Shown here piece by piece: positions 1 through 8,140 of a stretch of 64,000 nt of DNA (positions are counted from its first letter, which is position 1; each line of letters opens with the position of its first letter). The notes under the pieces are model-generated. The model worked only from the letters and a program-made list of their open reading frames with translations, made no database searches and had not been told where the DNA came from. The position numbers were made by a program, and so were the translations under genes. The stretch is from Bacteroides sp. (GTDB lineage: Bacteria; Bacteroidota; Bacteroidia; Bacteroidales; Muribaculaceae): contig JAAVDX010000032.1 in the NCBI GenBank assembly GCA_014801585.1, forward strand, positions 1 to 64,000, in the 5' to 3' direction.

Positions 1-170
1 GGATGGGATTAGATTTTTTTGAACGCGGATTCGGATCGGGGCTTTGCCCCGATGGCCGGGGAGTCGCGGATTGGTGCGGATTTTTTTTGGATTTGGGATG
101 GTGCGGGTTAGCGCTGCGGATGGGAGTTGAGCGGCGCTTCGCTGGTGCGGATTGCTGCCCCTCATCTGTA
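1..170 (+). repeat. GC-rich intergenic repeat, copy A (cut by window edge)
   Basis: This copy carries the core seen elsewhere in the window: GCGGAT, a GGGGC-TTTG-CCCCG hairpin, GGCCGGGGAGTCGCGGATTG and a T-run. It then continues into a tail with GAGCGGCGCTTCGCT. It matches copies B-E at roughly 340, 583, 5557 and 22301. The 100-residue ORF across it is Gly/Cys/Trp-rich, has no family signature, and is read as a by-product of the repeat. Confidence 0.7.
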
Positions 171-342
171 GTTCTGTACCATCGTGAGTTGGTTCAGATA
201 AGTAGGTCGTGGTACTATCATATTACTAAAATTTGTAGATTTCTACATTTTTTGGTAATACAAAGTTATAAAGAATTTCTTATACTCACAAATCCTGATG
301 ATTAAATCCATATCATTGTAGGTTTGGGGGGGGGAAAATACC

Positions 343-551
343 CCTCCCAACAATCCATATCATCCACCGGGTCGCAAATCCGCAACAGCGAAGCGAAGCA
401 ACGCTCACCTCCCATCCGCACCACCACCAAAGATATAGTATCCATCAAGTGTTGACTCAAAAAAAATCCGCACCAATCCGCGACTCCCCGGCCATCGGGG
501 CGAAGCCCCAAGCCGGATCCGCGTTTTCCCCCCATCAAATACAATCCAAAA
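343..551 (-). repeat. GC-rich intergenic repeat, copy B (full length, inverted)
   Basis: Read on the minus strand, this ~209 bp block matches copy D almost base for base. It runs from a TTTGGATT...TTTGATGGGGGG head, through the GGGGCTTCGCCCC hairpin and a T-run, to a tail with GAGCG-TTGCTTCGCTTCGCT and a GACCCGGTGGATGA...GATTGTTGGGAG end. The 93- and 184-residue ORFs over it are not protein-like. B and D have opposite orientations and bracket about 5 kb. Confidence 0.8.
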
Positions 552-582
552 ACACAGATCAAAAAATAACGACATCCCAGCA

Positions 583-680
583 ACGGATGGGATAAAATTT
601 TTTCGGACGCGGATCCGGTTCGGGGCTTTACCCCGATAGCCAGGGAGCCGCGGATTGGGGCGGATTTTTCTTGATGAGTT
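583..680 (+). repeat. GC-rich intergenic repeat, copy C (core only)
   Basis: A shorter copy holding the GCGGATCCGG core, a GGGGCTTTACCCC hairpin, GGGAGCCGCGGATTG and the T-run. It lacks the long tail of B and D. It ends about 20 bases before the -33 element of the transporter gene. Nothing else recognisable lies in bases 171-342 or 552-582. Confidence 0.65.
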
Positions 681-699
681 CCTGGAGTGAAGGTTATTC

Positions 700-730
700 T
701 TGTGTATGTTTTGCTTTTTTAGTAATTTTG
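700..730 (+). promoter_or_regulatory. Bacteroidales-type promoter for the BASS transporter
   Basis: TTG (700-702), a 20-base spacer and TAATTTTG (723-730) fit the -33/-7 consensus of Bacteroidales primary sigma promoters. The start codon follows only 7 bases after the -7 box, so the transcript would have almost no leader. Confidence 0.6.
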
Positions 731-737
731 TATTGCA

Positions 738-1748
738 ATGAATAAAGTTAAAAGTATTATAAAGGATTGGGCGCTGATATTTTCGATGCTCGCTGGAATT
801 TTCGGTTTTCTGCTGCTTGATGCGATGCATCTTCCGGCTGACGTGCGCGGGATGCTCCTGGAGTCTACCCATATTCTTCAACCTATTCTGATTTTTACTA
901 TGCTGTTTCTGACATTCTGCAAAATCTCTTTTGCTGAATTGCGTCTGACAGGATGGCATTTATGGTTGATCCTTTTTCAGGGCGGACTTTTCTTGGGAAT
1001 AGCGTTCCTGCTTATGTCAATGCCACAAAGCGGACTGCGCGTAATCCTTGAAGGGGCGATGCTCTGCCTCATCTGCCCTACCGCCACTGCCGGAGCCGTG
1101 ATCACACGGAAACTCGGAGGTAATGCTGCGTCGATCACGACTTATACCATCATCATCAATCTGCTTACCGCCCTTCTGGTCCCGGCAATGGTGCCGCTTG
1201 TGCATCCTGCCGCCGGAGTCGGTTTCGTAGAATCGGGCATCAAGATCATGTCGAAAGTATTCCCCTTGCTCTTGCTGCCACTCATTACGGCACTTATTCT
1301 CCGCCGCTTCGCACCGAAAGTGCGCGAACGACTGGCAACTAAATCCGAATGGTCGTTTTACCTATGGATTGTAGCGTTGGCTCTGGCGTTGGCGGTCACT
1401 ACTCATAGTGTGGTGCGCTCAAACGTAGATCTATGGACTCAGTTAGGACTGGTCGTCGTATCTCTCGTATGCTGCGTAGGACAGTTTGCCTTCGGCCGAC
1501 GCATGGGACGCAAATACGGTGATGCCGTGACAGCCGGTCAGTCATTAGGACAGAAAAATACCGTACTCGCCATCTGGATGGGCTACTCATTCTTCACCCC
1601 TATCACCGCCCTCGTAGGCGGTTTCTACAGCATCTGGCACAACATTATAAATTCCGCCCAGTTGTATCGCCACGATCATCCCCATCATGATCATGCGCTA
1701 CATCGCGGCAATCCTGAAATTCGGGAAGAAGGGCCTCAGGCCAGATAG
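738..1748 (+). CDS. Bile acid:sodium symporter (BASS/SBF) family membrane protein
   Basis: A 336-residue protein made almost entirely of hydrophobic helices, about nine to ten segments starting at residue 10. It fits the BASS fold, whose members move bile acids or small organic anions with sodium. Family-like stretches are CPTATAGAVITRKLGG near residue 113 and AGQSLGQKNTVLAIW near 262; the latter resembles the conserved crossover region. The substrate cannot be told from sequence. The ATG start follows a promoter directly. The last 35 codons overlap the convergent GSCFA gene by 104 bp, and after NSAQLY the tail turns hydrophilic and His-rich, so the true C-terminus may be shifted. It stands alone on its strand. 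Confidence 0.75.
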   Translation: MNKVKSIIKDWALIFSMLAGIFGFLLLDAMHLPADVRGMLLESTHILQPILIFTMLFLTFCKISFAELRLTGWHLWLILFQGGLFLGIAFLLMSMPQSGLRVILEGAMLCLICPTATAGAVITRKLGGNAASITTYTIIINLLTALLVPAMVPLVHPAAGVGFVESGIKIMSKVFPLLLLPLITALILRRFAPKVRERLATKSEWSFYLWIVALALALAVTTHSVVRSNVDLWTQLGLVVVSLVCCVGQFAFGRRMGRKYGDAVTAGQSLGQKNTVLAIWMGYSFFTPITALVGGFYSIWHNIINSAQLYRHDHPHHDHALHRGNPEIREEGPQAR

Positions 1749-2697
1749 CAGTTAAGGCGTCAGCCTTCTCATTGAAATTTTGCTTAAGCCGGTGCAGATT
1801 CTCTTCTGTCGGAATTATCGGACGATGCCGATAAGCCCTGTCGAGAGCCTCTCCGGCTTTTAATAATTGCCGATCGGATTCGTCAACAAAAGTTTCGATA
1901 AATCGCTCATAGATATATTCCACGGCCTGCTCCGAAGGATGGAGCATATCGGAGGCATAAAATCTGTAGTCGCGCAGATCATCAAGCAGTATCTCGTAGG
2001 CCGGGAAGTAAACGGCTTCCGGTTTCATCCCCTCTACCATCTCATCAATGGCCACTCTGAGAGTTGCCTTCGAAAGAGAGTTGCCTGCAAAACCATCCTT
2101 GATATGACGCACCGGACTAAGCGTGAAGATCAGGCGCGAATCCGGGTATCGCTCTTTTATCTCATCACTGAGGTCGATCCACTGTCGGCAGATATCTTCC
2201 ACTGACAATTTTTCACGGTTAAAGGCCACTGAGGGAATTTTATGGCAGTTGCCTACAGTGAACACCTCCGATCCACGGAGATATTCAGGCGATATAAGCC
2301 GATAGACCCAAGCCGTACCGAACGTAATTATAAGGTCGGCCCCACTCTCCATTACTTTCCGAAGACTAAGGGCAGCGGCAATGAATTTTCGCTCCACACC
2401 TTCGGGAGTAATATCCGAGAATCCCGAATCAAGATACCAGCAATGCCACAAACCTGCATTATGGAGTAGAGAATCTTTGGGTAAAGTAGGTTCTTCACCG
2501 GTCAACATAAGCCGGAGAGCCGAGATGATTGATTCCGGATTATACAATGCTCCCGTAAAATTATATGCGGGCCATAGCGCGCGGCGCAACCGCCTGCAGA
2601 TATTCTCCGAAAAACAGGATCCGGCAAACACGAGCGGTCGACGAGGAGATAGTCGCAACGGCGACGCCTGCGCCTTGCAGACGGTACGAAATTCCAT
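1645..2697 (-). CDS. GSCFA domain-containing protein
   Basis: A protein of about 350 residues with the motif naming the GSCFA family (FAGSCFSEN near residue 25 of the chosen start). GSCFA proteins are common in Bacteroidota, resemble SGNH/GDSL hydrolases and have no settled function. The motif matches block I of SGNH enzymes with Ser/Cys at the nucleophile position, and DMLHPS near residue 257 matches the late Asp-x-x-His block. The start is set at the tenth codon of the ORF (MEFRTVCKA), because family members begin close to the GSCF block. The 3' end overlaps the convergent BASS gene by 104 bp, and its final ~20 residues (DHDGDDRGD) look poorly conserved. A TAATTTTG box lies upstream at 2733-2740 on this strand. 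Confidence 0.75.
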   Translation of the reverse strand: MEFRTVCKAQASPLRLSPRRPLVFAGSCFSENICRRLRRALWPAYNFTGALYNPESIISALRLMLTGEEPTLPKDSLLHNAGLWHCWYLDSGFSDITPEGVERKFIAAALSLRKVMESGADLIITFGTAWVYRLISPEYLRGSEVFTVGNCHKIPSVAFNREKLSVEDICRQWIDLSDEIKERYPDSRLIFTLSPVRHIKDGFAGNSLSKATLRVAIDEMVEGMKPEAVYFPAYEILLDDLRDYRFYASDMLHPSEQAVEYIYERFIETFVDESDRQLLKAGEALDRAYRHRPIIPTEENLHRLKQNFNEKADALTAIWPEALLPEFQDCRDVAHDHDGDDRGDTTGRNL

Positions 2698-2796
2698 GAA
2701 TCTACTTAAGTTTCGCAAGATCAACCTGCATCCAAAATTACTACTTACTATCTATAACTTATACTTTTTTAGGCTACACAAGTAAATCTACAGCGC

Positions 2797-2838
2797 TAAA
2801 ATTATTACTTAATACTTATTACTTGGCACAACGCGCCT
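2797..2838. repeat. AAGTAAT-type heptamer repeat with CGCGCC end
   Basis: ATTATTACTTAATACTTATTACTT followed by GGCACAACGCGCC, just past the rlmD stop. The same AT-rich heptamer (AAGTAAT on the other strand) joined to a small GC palindrome recurs at 5481, 8203, 35536 and elsewhere. Confidence 0.7.
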
Positions 2839-2839
2839 T

Positions 2840-4306
2840 TTATTTGCGCTTCACCATTCTCACTACGTTCTCGACGTGGTGGGTATGAGGGAACATATCT
2901 ACGGGCTGTACGTCGGTCACTTCGTAGAGGGAATCCATCATGGCAAGATCGCGTGCCTGAGTGGCAGGGTTGCAACTTACGTAGACGATCACTTCGGGAG
3001 CAGCATTGAGGATCGTCTTTACCACATCCTCGTGCATACCGGCTCTCGGAGGGTCGACAATCATTACGTCGGGCCGGCCATGACGGGCGATAAACTCATC
3101 AGTAAGGACATCCTTCATATCACCGGCATAAAAGAGGGTATTGTCGATTCCGTTGACTCGGGAATTAAGACGGGCATCCTCTATCGCAACTTCGACGTAT
3201 TCAATACCGATTACGCGCTCCGCACTACGGGCTACGAAATTGGCGATAGTGCCGGTACCGGTGTAGAGGTCGTAGACGAGAGGTCGCTTCTCACGCGATT
3301 CATATTCGGGAGTACCCGGTTCGAGTCCGGCAAACCTGCGGGCAACCTTATAGAGTTCGTAGGCCTGACGGGAATTGGTCTGATAGAAGGATTTGGCATT
3401 TACCCGGAAGCGCAAACCCTCCATCTCCTCTTCAATATAGTCGGGACCTTTGAAGGGGATAATTTCCTGATCGGCGAGCGAATCATTGAGTTTGAGGTTT
3501 ACGGCATATTCAAGCGAGGTTATCTCGGGGAATTCCGCGGCGATAGCCTCCATGACCCGGCGGATCAGTTCGGGTTCGTCAGCGCCGAAAGCCACAACCA
3601 CCATCTTCTCACCGGTAGAGGCGGTACGGATCATCAGCGTGCGCAGCAGACCTTCATTGTTGCGGATATCATAGAAAGAGAGGCCATTCTTTTCGGCATA
3701 GTCATAGATAAAATTACGCAGACGATTGCCGAAATCTTCCTGCAAGAGACATTCCTCGATATGCAGCACCTTATCGAACGCACCCGGGATATGAAAACCG
3801 AGACCGTTGTTGCTGTCTTCAAAATCCTTACCGGCCTTTATCTCCTCCCAAGTGCGCCATTTCTTGTTGGAGAAGGTATACTCCATCTTATTTCGGTAGC
3901 CCCAGATATCTTTCGAACCGAGAGTAGGATTGATCTCCGGAAGGGCGATCTTACCGATACGGGACAGTGCGTCGCTGACCTGCTGACGCTTCTGGTCGGT
4001 CTGGACGTCGTAAGGGATATGCTGCCACTTACAACCGCCGCAGAGACCGAAATGACGGCAACGGGGTTCGCAACGCAGATCGGAAGGTCGGACGAGATTC
4101 TCGATATGTGCTTCCGCAAAAGAGTGTTTCTTCTTATCCAATTGCAGATCGGCCACATCACCCGGAGCGGCATAAGGCACGAAGATAACGATCGGGGCCT
4201 CATCCTCCGGGCGAAGTTTCACCTTTGCGATAGCCTTGCCTTCGGCGGCCATACCTGATATTTCAACACCCTTCAGCAAGGGCAACGGTTTTTTCTTTCT
4301 TCCCAT
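2840..4306 (-). CDS. rlmD: 23S rRNA (uracil-1939-C5)-methyltransferase
   Basis: A TrmA/RlmD-type RNA methyltransferase of about 488 residues, which methylates a uracil of 23S rRNA using S-adenosylmethionine. Seen in order: an N-terminal TRAM-like OB region; a four-cysteine iron-sulfur ligand set (C-x3-C-x5-C-x2-C, in CEPRCRHFGLCGGCKWQH); the SAM loop YDLYTGTGTIANF; DPPRAGMH; and the catalytic SCNPATQARD. The start is placed at the eleventh codon (MGRKKKPLP), since the ten preceding residues are not typical. RlmD, RlmC and TrmA share these motifs. Four cysteines plus a TRAM region favour the RlmD group, and Bacteroidales copies are usually named this way. It appears monocistronic. Confidence 0.9.
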   Translation of the reverse strand: MGRKKKPLPLLKGVEISGMAAEGKAIAKVKLRPEDEAPIVIFVPYAAPGDVADLQLDKKKHSFAEAHIENLVRPSDLRCEPRCRHFGLCGGCKWQHIPYDVQTDQKRQQVSDALSRIGKIALPEINPTLGSKDIWGYRNKMEYTFSNKKWRTWEEIKAGKDFEDSNNGLGFHIPGAFDKVLHIEECLLQEDFGNRLRNFIYDYAEKNGLSFYDIRNNEGLLRTLMIRTASTGEKMVVVAFGADEPELIRRVMEAIAAEFPEITSLEYAVNLKLNDSLADQEIIPFKGPDYIEEEMEGLRFRVNAKSFYQTNSRQAYELYKVARRFAGLEPGTPEYESREKRPLVYDLYTGTGTIANFVARSAERVIGIEYVEVAIEDARLNSRVNGIDNTLFYAGDMKDVLTDEFIARHGRPDVMIVDPPRAGMHEDVVKTILNAAPEVIVYVSCNPATQARDLAMMDSLYEVTDVQPVDMFPHTHHVENVVRMVKRK

Positions 4307-4417
4307 TTCTGACGTAATAATCGAAGTGAAATTCATCCAAATCCAACATTCCGAAAATCACGCGAAGTTAACAAAATTTTCCGACATCCACAAGTGGCGC
4401 CGGAAAAGTATCGGGAT

Positions 4418-4530
4418 CAGAAATCTATTAAGATCATGTAACTGCCGTAGGGCAGAAATCGATTGAGATTCAAGGATAGCCATCTAATTAGATCCGGCTA
4501 TAGTCAGAGGGCAGAAATCTATCGAGATCA
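4418..4530. repeat. Three degenerate ~19-nt repeats
   Basis: CAGAAATCTATTAAGATCA (4418), CAGAAATCGATTGAGATT (4453) and CAGAAATCTATCGAGATCA (4512) lie in the gap between rlmD and the fluoride channel genes. Each is close to palindromic around ATC-nAT-GAT. The third includes the stop codon of the adjacent channel gene. Function unknown. Confidence 0.55.
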
Positions 4531-4899
4531 GGCTACGCATTTGAGGCCGAGCCATACCATGAGGAGACCGAGAACGACTGTGGGGACAACGTAGCAAATG
4601 AATTTCCACCACTGGCCTTTCTGAATCATTGCAAAACTATCGTGGCTGAATGAGGAGAAAGTGGTGAAACCACCGCAGAAACCGGATATGAGGAGCGCAC
4701 TGACGAGAGAGCTCATCTCATGACGGGCAAAAATGCCTGCAAAAATACCGATGATAAAACATCCGATAACGTTGACGGCAAATGTACCGACAGGGTATTT
4801 ATCTCCAAAAAGTTTTTTTCCTGCGACACCGGTAAGGTAACGTCCGCATGTACCTGCAAACCCTCCGATACCCGCAATAAGCATATATTCAATAATCAT
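4528..4899 (-). CDS. crcB: Fluoride channel FluC/CrcB, subunit A
   Basis: A 123-residue, four-helix membrane protein with the Fluc hallmarks: GGFAGTCGRY in helix 1, VNVIGCF in helix 2 and GFCGGFTTFSSFS in the broken helix 3 that lines the fluoride pore. Fluc channels export toxic fluoride as dual-topology dimers. The gene lies 20 bp after a second crcB, so the two are probably co-transcribed. Its positive charges sit in loops 1-2 (R20, K28, K29, K34) and 3-4, the reverse of the neighbouring copy, which suggests fixed opposite topologies. I see no fluoride riboswitch in the leader of the pair. Confidence 0.9.
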   Translation of the reverse strand: MIIEYMLIAGIGGFAGTCGRYLTGVAGKKLFGDKYPVGTFAVNVIGCFIIGIFAGIFARHEMSSLVSALLISGFCGGFTTFSSFSHDSFAMIQKGQWWKFICYVVPTVVLGLLMVWLGLKCVA

Positions 4900-4919
4900 A
4901 ATTTCAACAGTTTTAAGGG

Positions 4920-5318
4920 TTAAGCATTCTGAGTTTTTGCAGCGGGTTTACGGATGCATGCAGCGCCGAGAGCCACCATTGCGATACCGAAGACAAGGCT
5001 CGTAACCATATAGAATACGAACATACCGCTCTGACCGCCCTGAAGAAGGGAAATCATTTCATCGGAGAAAGAGGAGAATGTGGTAAGGCCACCGCAGAAA
5101 CCTGTGATCCAAAGAAGATTGGCAGTTTTACTAAGTTTTCCCGTCTTATTCAGGTAGCCGTAAAGCATGCCAATGATGATACAACCTACCATATTAGCCA
5201 TAAACGTGCCCAAAGGGAAAGACAGGTAACATATTGCATGTCCTAACTTTTCAGAAAGGAAACGGAGACATGTTCCCAAAAAACCGCCGGCACCGGCAAT
5301 CATTGTGTTTTTAAACAT
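4920..5318 (-). CDS. crcB: Fluoride channel FluC/CrcB, subunit B
   Basis: A 132-residue paralogue of the downstream channel with the same conserved stretches (GGFLGTCLRF, MANMVGCI, GFCGGLTTFSSFS). It is the first gene of the pair. Its basic residues lie at the N-terminus, in loop 2-3 (NKTGKLSK) and in the C-terminal tail (RKPAAK), while loop 3-4 is acidic. By the positive-inside rule its ends should be cytoplasmic, opposite to subunit A. The simplest reading is an antiparallel heterodimer. The leader holds a 22-bp tandem repeat but no recognisable TAnnTTTG box and no riboswitch. Confidence 0.9.
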   Translation of the reverse strand: MFKNTMIAGAGGFLGTCLRFLSEKLGHAICYLSFPLGTFMANMVGCIIIGMLYGYLNKTGKLSKTANLLWITGFCGGLTTFSSFSDEMISLLQGGQSGMFVFYMVTSLVFGIAMVALGAACIRKPAAKTQNA

Positions 5319-5408
5319 AGCAATAAATTTTAATGATTAAGGACTTTTTTACCATTAATTATACATTTGAAACACTTCCCTTTTAACTTTGGTTCACCGA
5401 ATTTAGCT

Positions 5409-5452
5409 TAAGGATTAAAGATATATAGACTAAGGATTAAAGATATATAGAT
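5409..5452. repeat. 22-bp tandem repeat, two copies plus a partial third
   Basis: TAAGGATTAAAGATATATAG followed by AC or AT occurs twice back to back, then TAAAGATT. It lies about 90 bp upstream of the crcB pair. The copies differ only at the final base. Confidence 0.75.
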
Positions 5453-5480
5453 TAAAGATTCGCAAGTTTAACCTACAGAA

Positions 5481-5550
5481 AAATTATTACTTACTACTTA
5501 TTACTTGGCGCAACGCGCCTGCTGCTTATTACTTGGTGCAACGCTGTAAT
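5481..5550. repeat. AAGTAAT-type heptamer repeat block
   Basis: AAATTATTACTTACTACTTATTACTT, GGCGCAACGCGCC, then a second CTTATTACTTGGTGCAACGC. It abuts GC-rich repeat copy D, so the two families sit side by side here. Confidence 0.7.
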
Positions 5551-5556
5551 CGGTAA

Positions 5557-5767
5557 TTTTGGATTTTATTTGATGGGGGGAACGCGGATCCGGCTTGGGG
5601 CTTCGCCCCGATGGCCGAGGGCGCGGATTGGGGCGGATTTTTTTACTTTTGAGTTAACAATTTTGATGGATACTATGGCTTTGGTTGTGGTGCGGATGGG
5701 GGGTGAGCGTCGCTTCGCTTCGCTATTGCGGATTTGCGACCCGGTGGATGACGTGGATTGTTGGGAG
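5557..5767 (+). repeat. GC-rich intergenic repeat, copy D (full length)
   Basis: A ~211 bp copy nearly identical to copy B but in the opposite orientation. Order: TTTGATGGGGGG head, GCGGATCCGG, GGGGCTTCGCCCC hairpin, T-run, then GATGGATACTATGGCTTTGG and the GCGTCGCTTCGCTTCGCT tail. The 66-residue ORF inside it mirrors the ORF in copy B, so it is a repeat by-product. Confidence 0.8.
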
Positions 5768-5804
5768 TAGTATTCTTGGTACTCTGAGGGACAAATAGAA
5801 AGAG

Positions 5805-5833
5805 CTCCCGATTCGAAACTGTCGAATCGGGAG
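5805..5833 (-). terminator. Rho-independent terminator of the 724-residue secreted protein gene
   Basis: A 12-bp perfect stem (CTCCCGATTCGA / TCGAATCGGGAG) with a 5-base loop. On the minus strand it is followed by CTCTTTCTATTT. It lies about 75 bp past the stop codon of the gene it would end. Confidence 0.8.
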
Positions 5834-5906
5834 ACTCACTATTTTCTATTGTTGGATAACGAATGTATCGCTTTAAATGTATTATTCGTAAGGGTGTTGG
5901 AGTTGA

Positions 5907-8081
5907 TTATTTGATTACAACTTTTGTAGCCTTACCGTCGGCGACTTTCACATAGACGCCGGCTGCGGGATTTGCCACACGCACACCCTGGAGGTTATAG
6001 TACTCAGCCACACCATTCTCCGCATCGATACCTTCAACACCTGACTGCGACTTGTTGCCTGTGAAATAGAAATTACCGATCAGGAAGTTGGCGAAGTTGG
6101 GATGATTGATCGCAAACTGACCGATCTCAGTGCCATAAGCGGGATAACCGAATTCAGTCATGGCTACTTCGATATGGTTCCATTCATTACCCTTCACGAA
6201 GACAGTCTTATTGGGAGTATCACCGGTAGCGTTTTTCCATACGGGAGCTACGATGATAGAACCGTTCTCGATGTCGGCAAGGGGCATGAGATCGATGTGA
6301 AGAGTATTGCAGAAAGAGCCGAGATTAACATCGAGGTTGAGACCACCCCACTGACCTTCATAGTTGGTGAAAGAGAGGACAGACTCACCGTTGTCGGTCT
6401 TAACCGTGCCGAGTTTACCGGCCGAACCCCATGCATCGAATCCGGGGACAGCAGTAGCATTGAGAGAATAGCTGAACACAGCGACTACATCCTCCTCATT
6501 ACCGATCACGACTACGGGAGCATCAGCGATACCGAGGGTCTTCACAGTCACGGTCTGCGGCTGGCTGACGTTAAGGCCGTCGCTTGCAGTCACGGTGAAG
6601 GTGTATTCAGTGCTCATGTCAAGACCATCGATAGTATAAGTCACCTCCTCACCGGATTTACCGTCGAAGATTGCCTTCTTGTCGCCCCATGCGATAGTAT
6701 AGGTCACCATATCGTTGAGGTCGTCAGTAGCCTTCAGACTGAGAGTAGCGTTACCCTGACCGGCCTCGGCCACGATAGTTTCGAGAACGGGAGCCTTCTC
6801 ATCGCCTTCCACGTAAGACGCCGTAAAATAGATATTGCTGACGAGGACATCGCACATATCCGCTTCATTGAAACGAAGCGAATAGTTGTTGATATTCTCG
6901 ATAGAAGCGATATTGAGGTCCATATCGTTCCATTTGCCGGCGGTCAGAGAGAAATAATTGTTAACGCGGTCGCCTGCGCCTTCAAGGCAGATGTTGGCGT
7001 TGACATCCTTAGAGGGATATACCTGGAGATGGAGCATACGATATCCGTCTTCAGCAGGTGCAATCTTAGTATTCCAAGCGCCGAGAGTCGACTTATTACC
7101 GAAGAATACGCAGCGGGTAGCTGTGAAAGCCATAGCAATTTCACCGTTGGCAAACACGACATCCTCCAGACGAGTAGCACCGCCGTTGTAGCCCAGCATC
7201 AGATCAACAGTGCTGTCAAGCTGCTCATCATTGGAAAGGAAGATAGGAGTTTTATAATTACCGGGGACACCGGGAGCTTCAGAAACCACCGCTACGGTGC
7301 AGGAGAGTTCCTTATCACCCATCTTGGCCGTGATTGTGGCTTCGTTGCCTTCAGTGATTGTGAGAACACCGTCGACGAGAGTAGCATTATCCGACACTGA
7401 GAGAGTCACCTTGCTCGGATCGATAGGTTCGCCGGTCTGATCGGAGAACACCATATTTAGCGCTACGGGCGAATTGAGAGCTACAATCGAGGGAGTAGCT
7501 GAGAAAGAAGCGAGTTCAGCCACATAGGGGGCAAAAGCACTCATGGAACGGATCTTCACACCCCATCCATAGTTGGTGGCATCAGTAGGTTGGAATACGA
7601 GATAACGACCCTTGCTTCCTTCGGGAAGAATAGCCTTGTTCTCCTGATACTGACCGAGTTTCTCAGCGGAATAAGTGGGTTGGGTATTGAGGATGTCAAG
7701 GGTGGGAACGTCATTAGTGAGATACATGACATAAGCGCTTGCTGCGGCACCCTCCCAGGTAGATACGACCTGAGCGACCTCCTGCTCAGCCAGCATATCA
7801 ACGTAGAAACCCTGAATACCGATTTCCTGATTTTCGGGAGTGTTGAAACCTCCTCCTTCATAGAATAGGAATATGTTCTTAGTGTTGGTCGGGACGGCAA
7901 CGATGTCATTGAGGGTGGCTGCGTCAAAGGTGCGCTCACCGTCGGTGCCGGTCCAAGTCTTCGGAGCGCCGAGAGTGTAGATAGGCTTCTCGGCGAGCAG
8001 GTTTACAGCCTGTGCGAATGCCGATTGAGTCAGCGACATTGCAGCCACCGCAAGCGACATGCATACGAGTTGTTTTTTCAT
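5907..8081 (-). CDS. Large secreted protein with Ig-like and fibronectin-type domains and a T9SS-like C-terminus
   Basis: A 724-residue exported protein of unknown role. A clear signal peptide (cleavage after SAFA near residue 23) is followed by a galactose-binding-like region, a bacterial Ig-like stretch near 195-275 (SVSDNATLVDGVLTI), another jelly-roll-like stretch, and a fibronectin type III-like domain near 435-515 (LDMSTEYTFTVTASDG). The end, YYNLQGVRV...GVYVKVADGK..KVVIK, resembles the short C-terminal sequences of Bacteroidales proteins handled by the type IX or a related system. No catalytic motif is visible, so a surface binding or adhesion role is only a guess. It has its own promoter, inside a 62-bp palindrome, and its own terminator. 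Confidence 0.75.
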   Translation of the reverse strand: MKKQLVCMSLAVAAMSLTQSAFAQAVNLLAEKPIYTLGAPKTWTGTDGERTFDAATLNDIVAVPTNTKNIFLFYEGGGFNTPENQEIGIQGFYVDMLAEQEVAQVVSTWEGAAASAYVMYLTNDVPTLDILNTQPTYSAEKLGQYQENKAILPEGSKGRYLVFQPTDATNYGWGVKIRSMSAFAPYVAELASFSATPSIVALNSPVALNMVFSDQTGEPIDPSKVTLSVSDNATLVDGVLTITEGNEATITAKMGDKELSCTVAVVSEAPGVPGNYKTPIFLSNDEQLDSTVDLMLGYNGGATRLEDVVFANGEIAMAFTATRCVFFGNKSTLGAWNTKIAPAEDGYRMLHLQVYPSKDVNANICLEGAGDRVNNYFSLTAGKWNDMDLNIASIENINNYSLRFNEADMCDVLVSNIYFTASYVEGDEKAPVLETIVAEAGQGNATLSLKATDDLNDMVTYTIAWGDKKAIFDGKSGEEVTYTIDGLDMSTEYTFTVTASDGLNVSQPQTVTVKTLGIADAPVVVIGNEEDVVAVFSYSLNATAVPGFDAWGSAGKLGTVKTDNGESVLSFTNYEGQWGGLNLDVNLGSFCNTLHIDLMPLADIENGSIIVAPVWKNATGDTPNKTVFVKGNEWNHIEVAMTEFGYPAYGTEIGQFAINHPNFANFLIGNFYFTGNKSQSGVEGIDAENGVAEYYNLQGVRVANPAAGVYVKVADGKATKVVIK

Positions 8082-8140
8082 GTGTTAAGCAATTTATGTA
8101 AAGTTTGTTGAAATAATATTTCAAAACGTGAAATATGACA

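Noticed and set aside
3-959. ORFs 3-305, 302-583 and 405-959 as genes
   Set aside because: They lie across the GC-rich repeats. Matching ORFs appear in the other repeat copies, and none has protein-family features.
3300-3345. GGTTCGAGTCC, resembling a tRNA T-loop
   Set aside because: It lies inside rlmD coding sequence, and no acceptor, D or anticodon arm can be built around it.
2876-4258. 460-codon ORF antisense to rlmD
   Set aside because: Shadow of rlmD. The coding strand holds the Fe-S cysteines and SAM motifs; the antisense frame shows nothing recognisable.
5319-5410. Possible fluoride or cobalamin riboswitch upstream of crcB (AAAAGGGAAG on the minus strand)
   Set aside because: Only one short box resembles the cobalamin element. 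The other conserved boxes are missing, and no fluoride-riboswitch pseudoknot core is visible.
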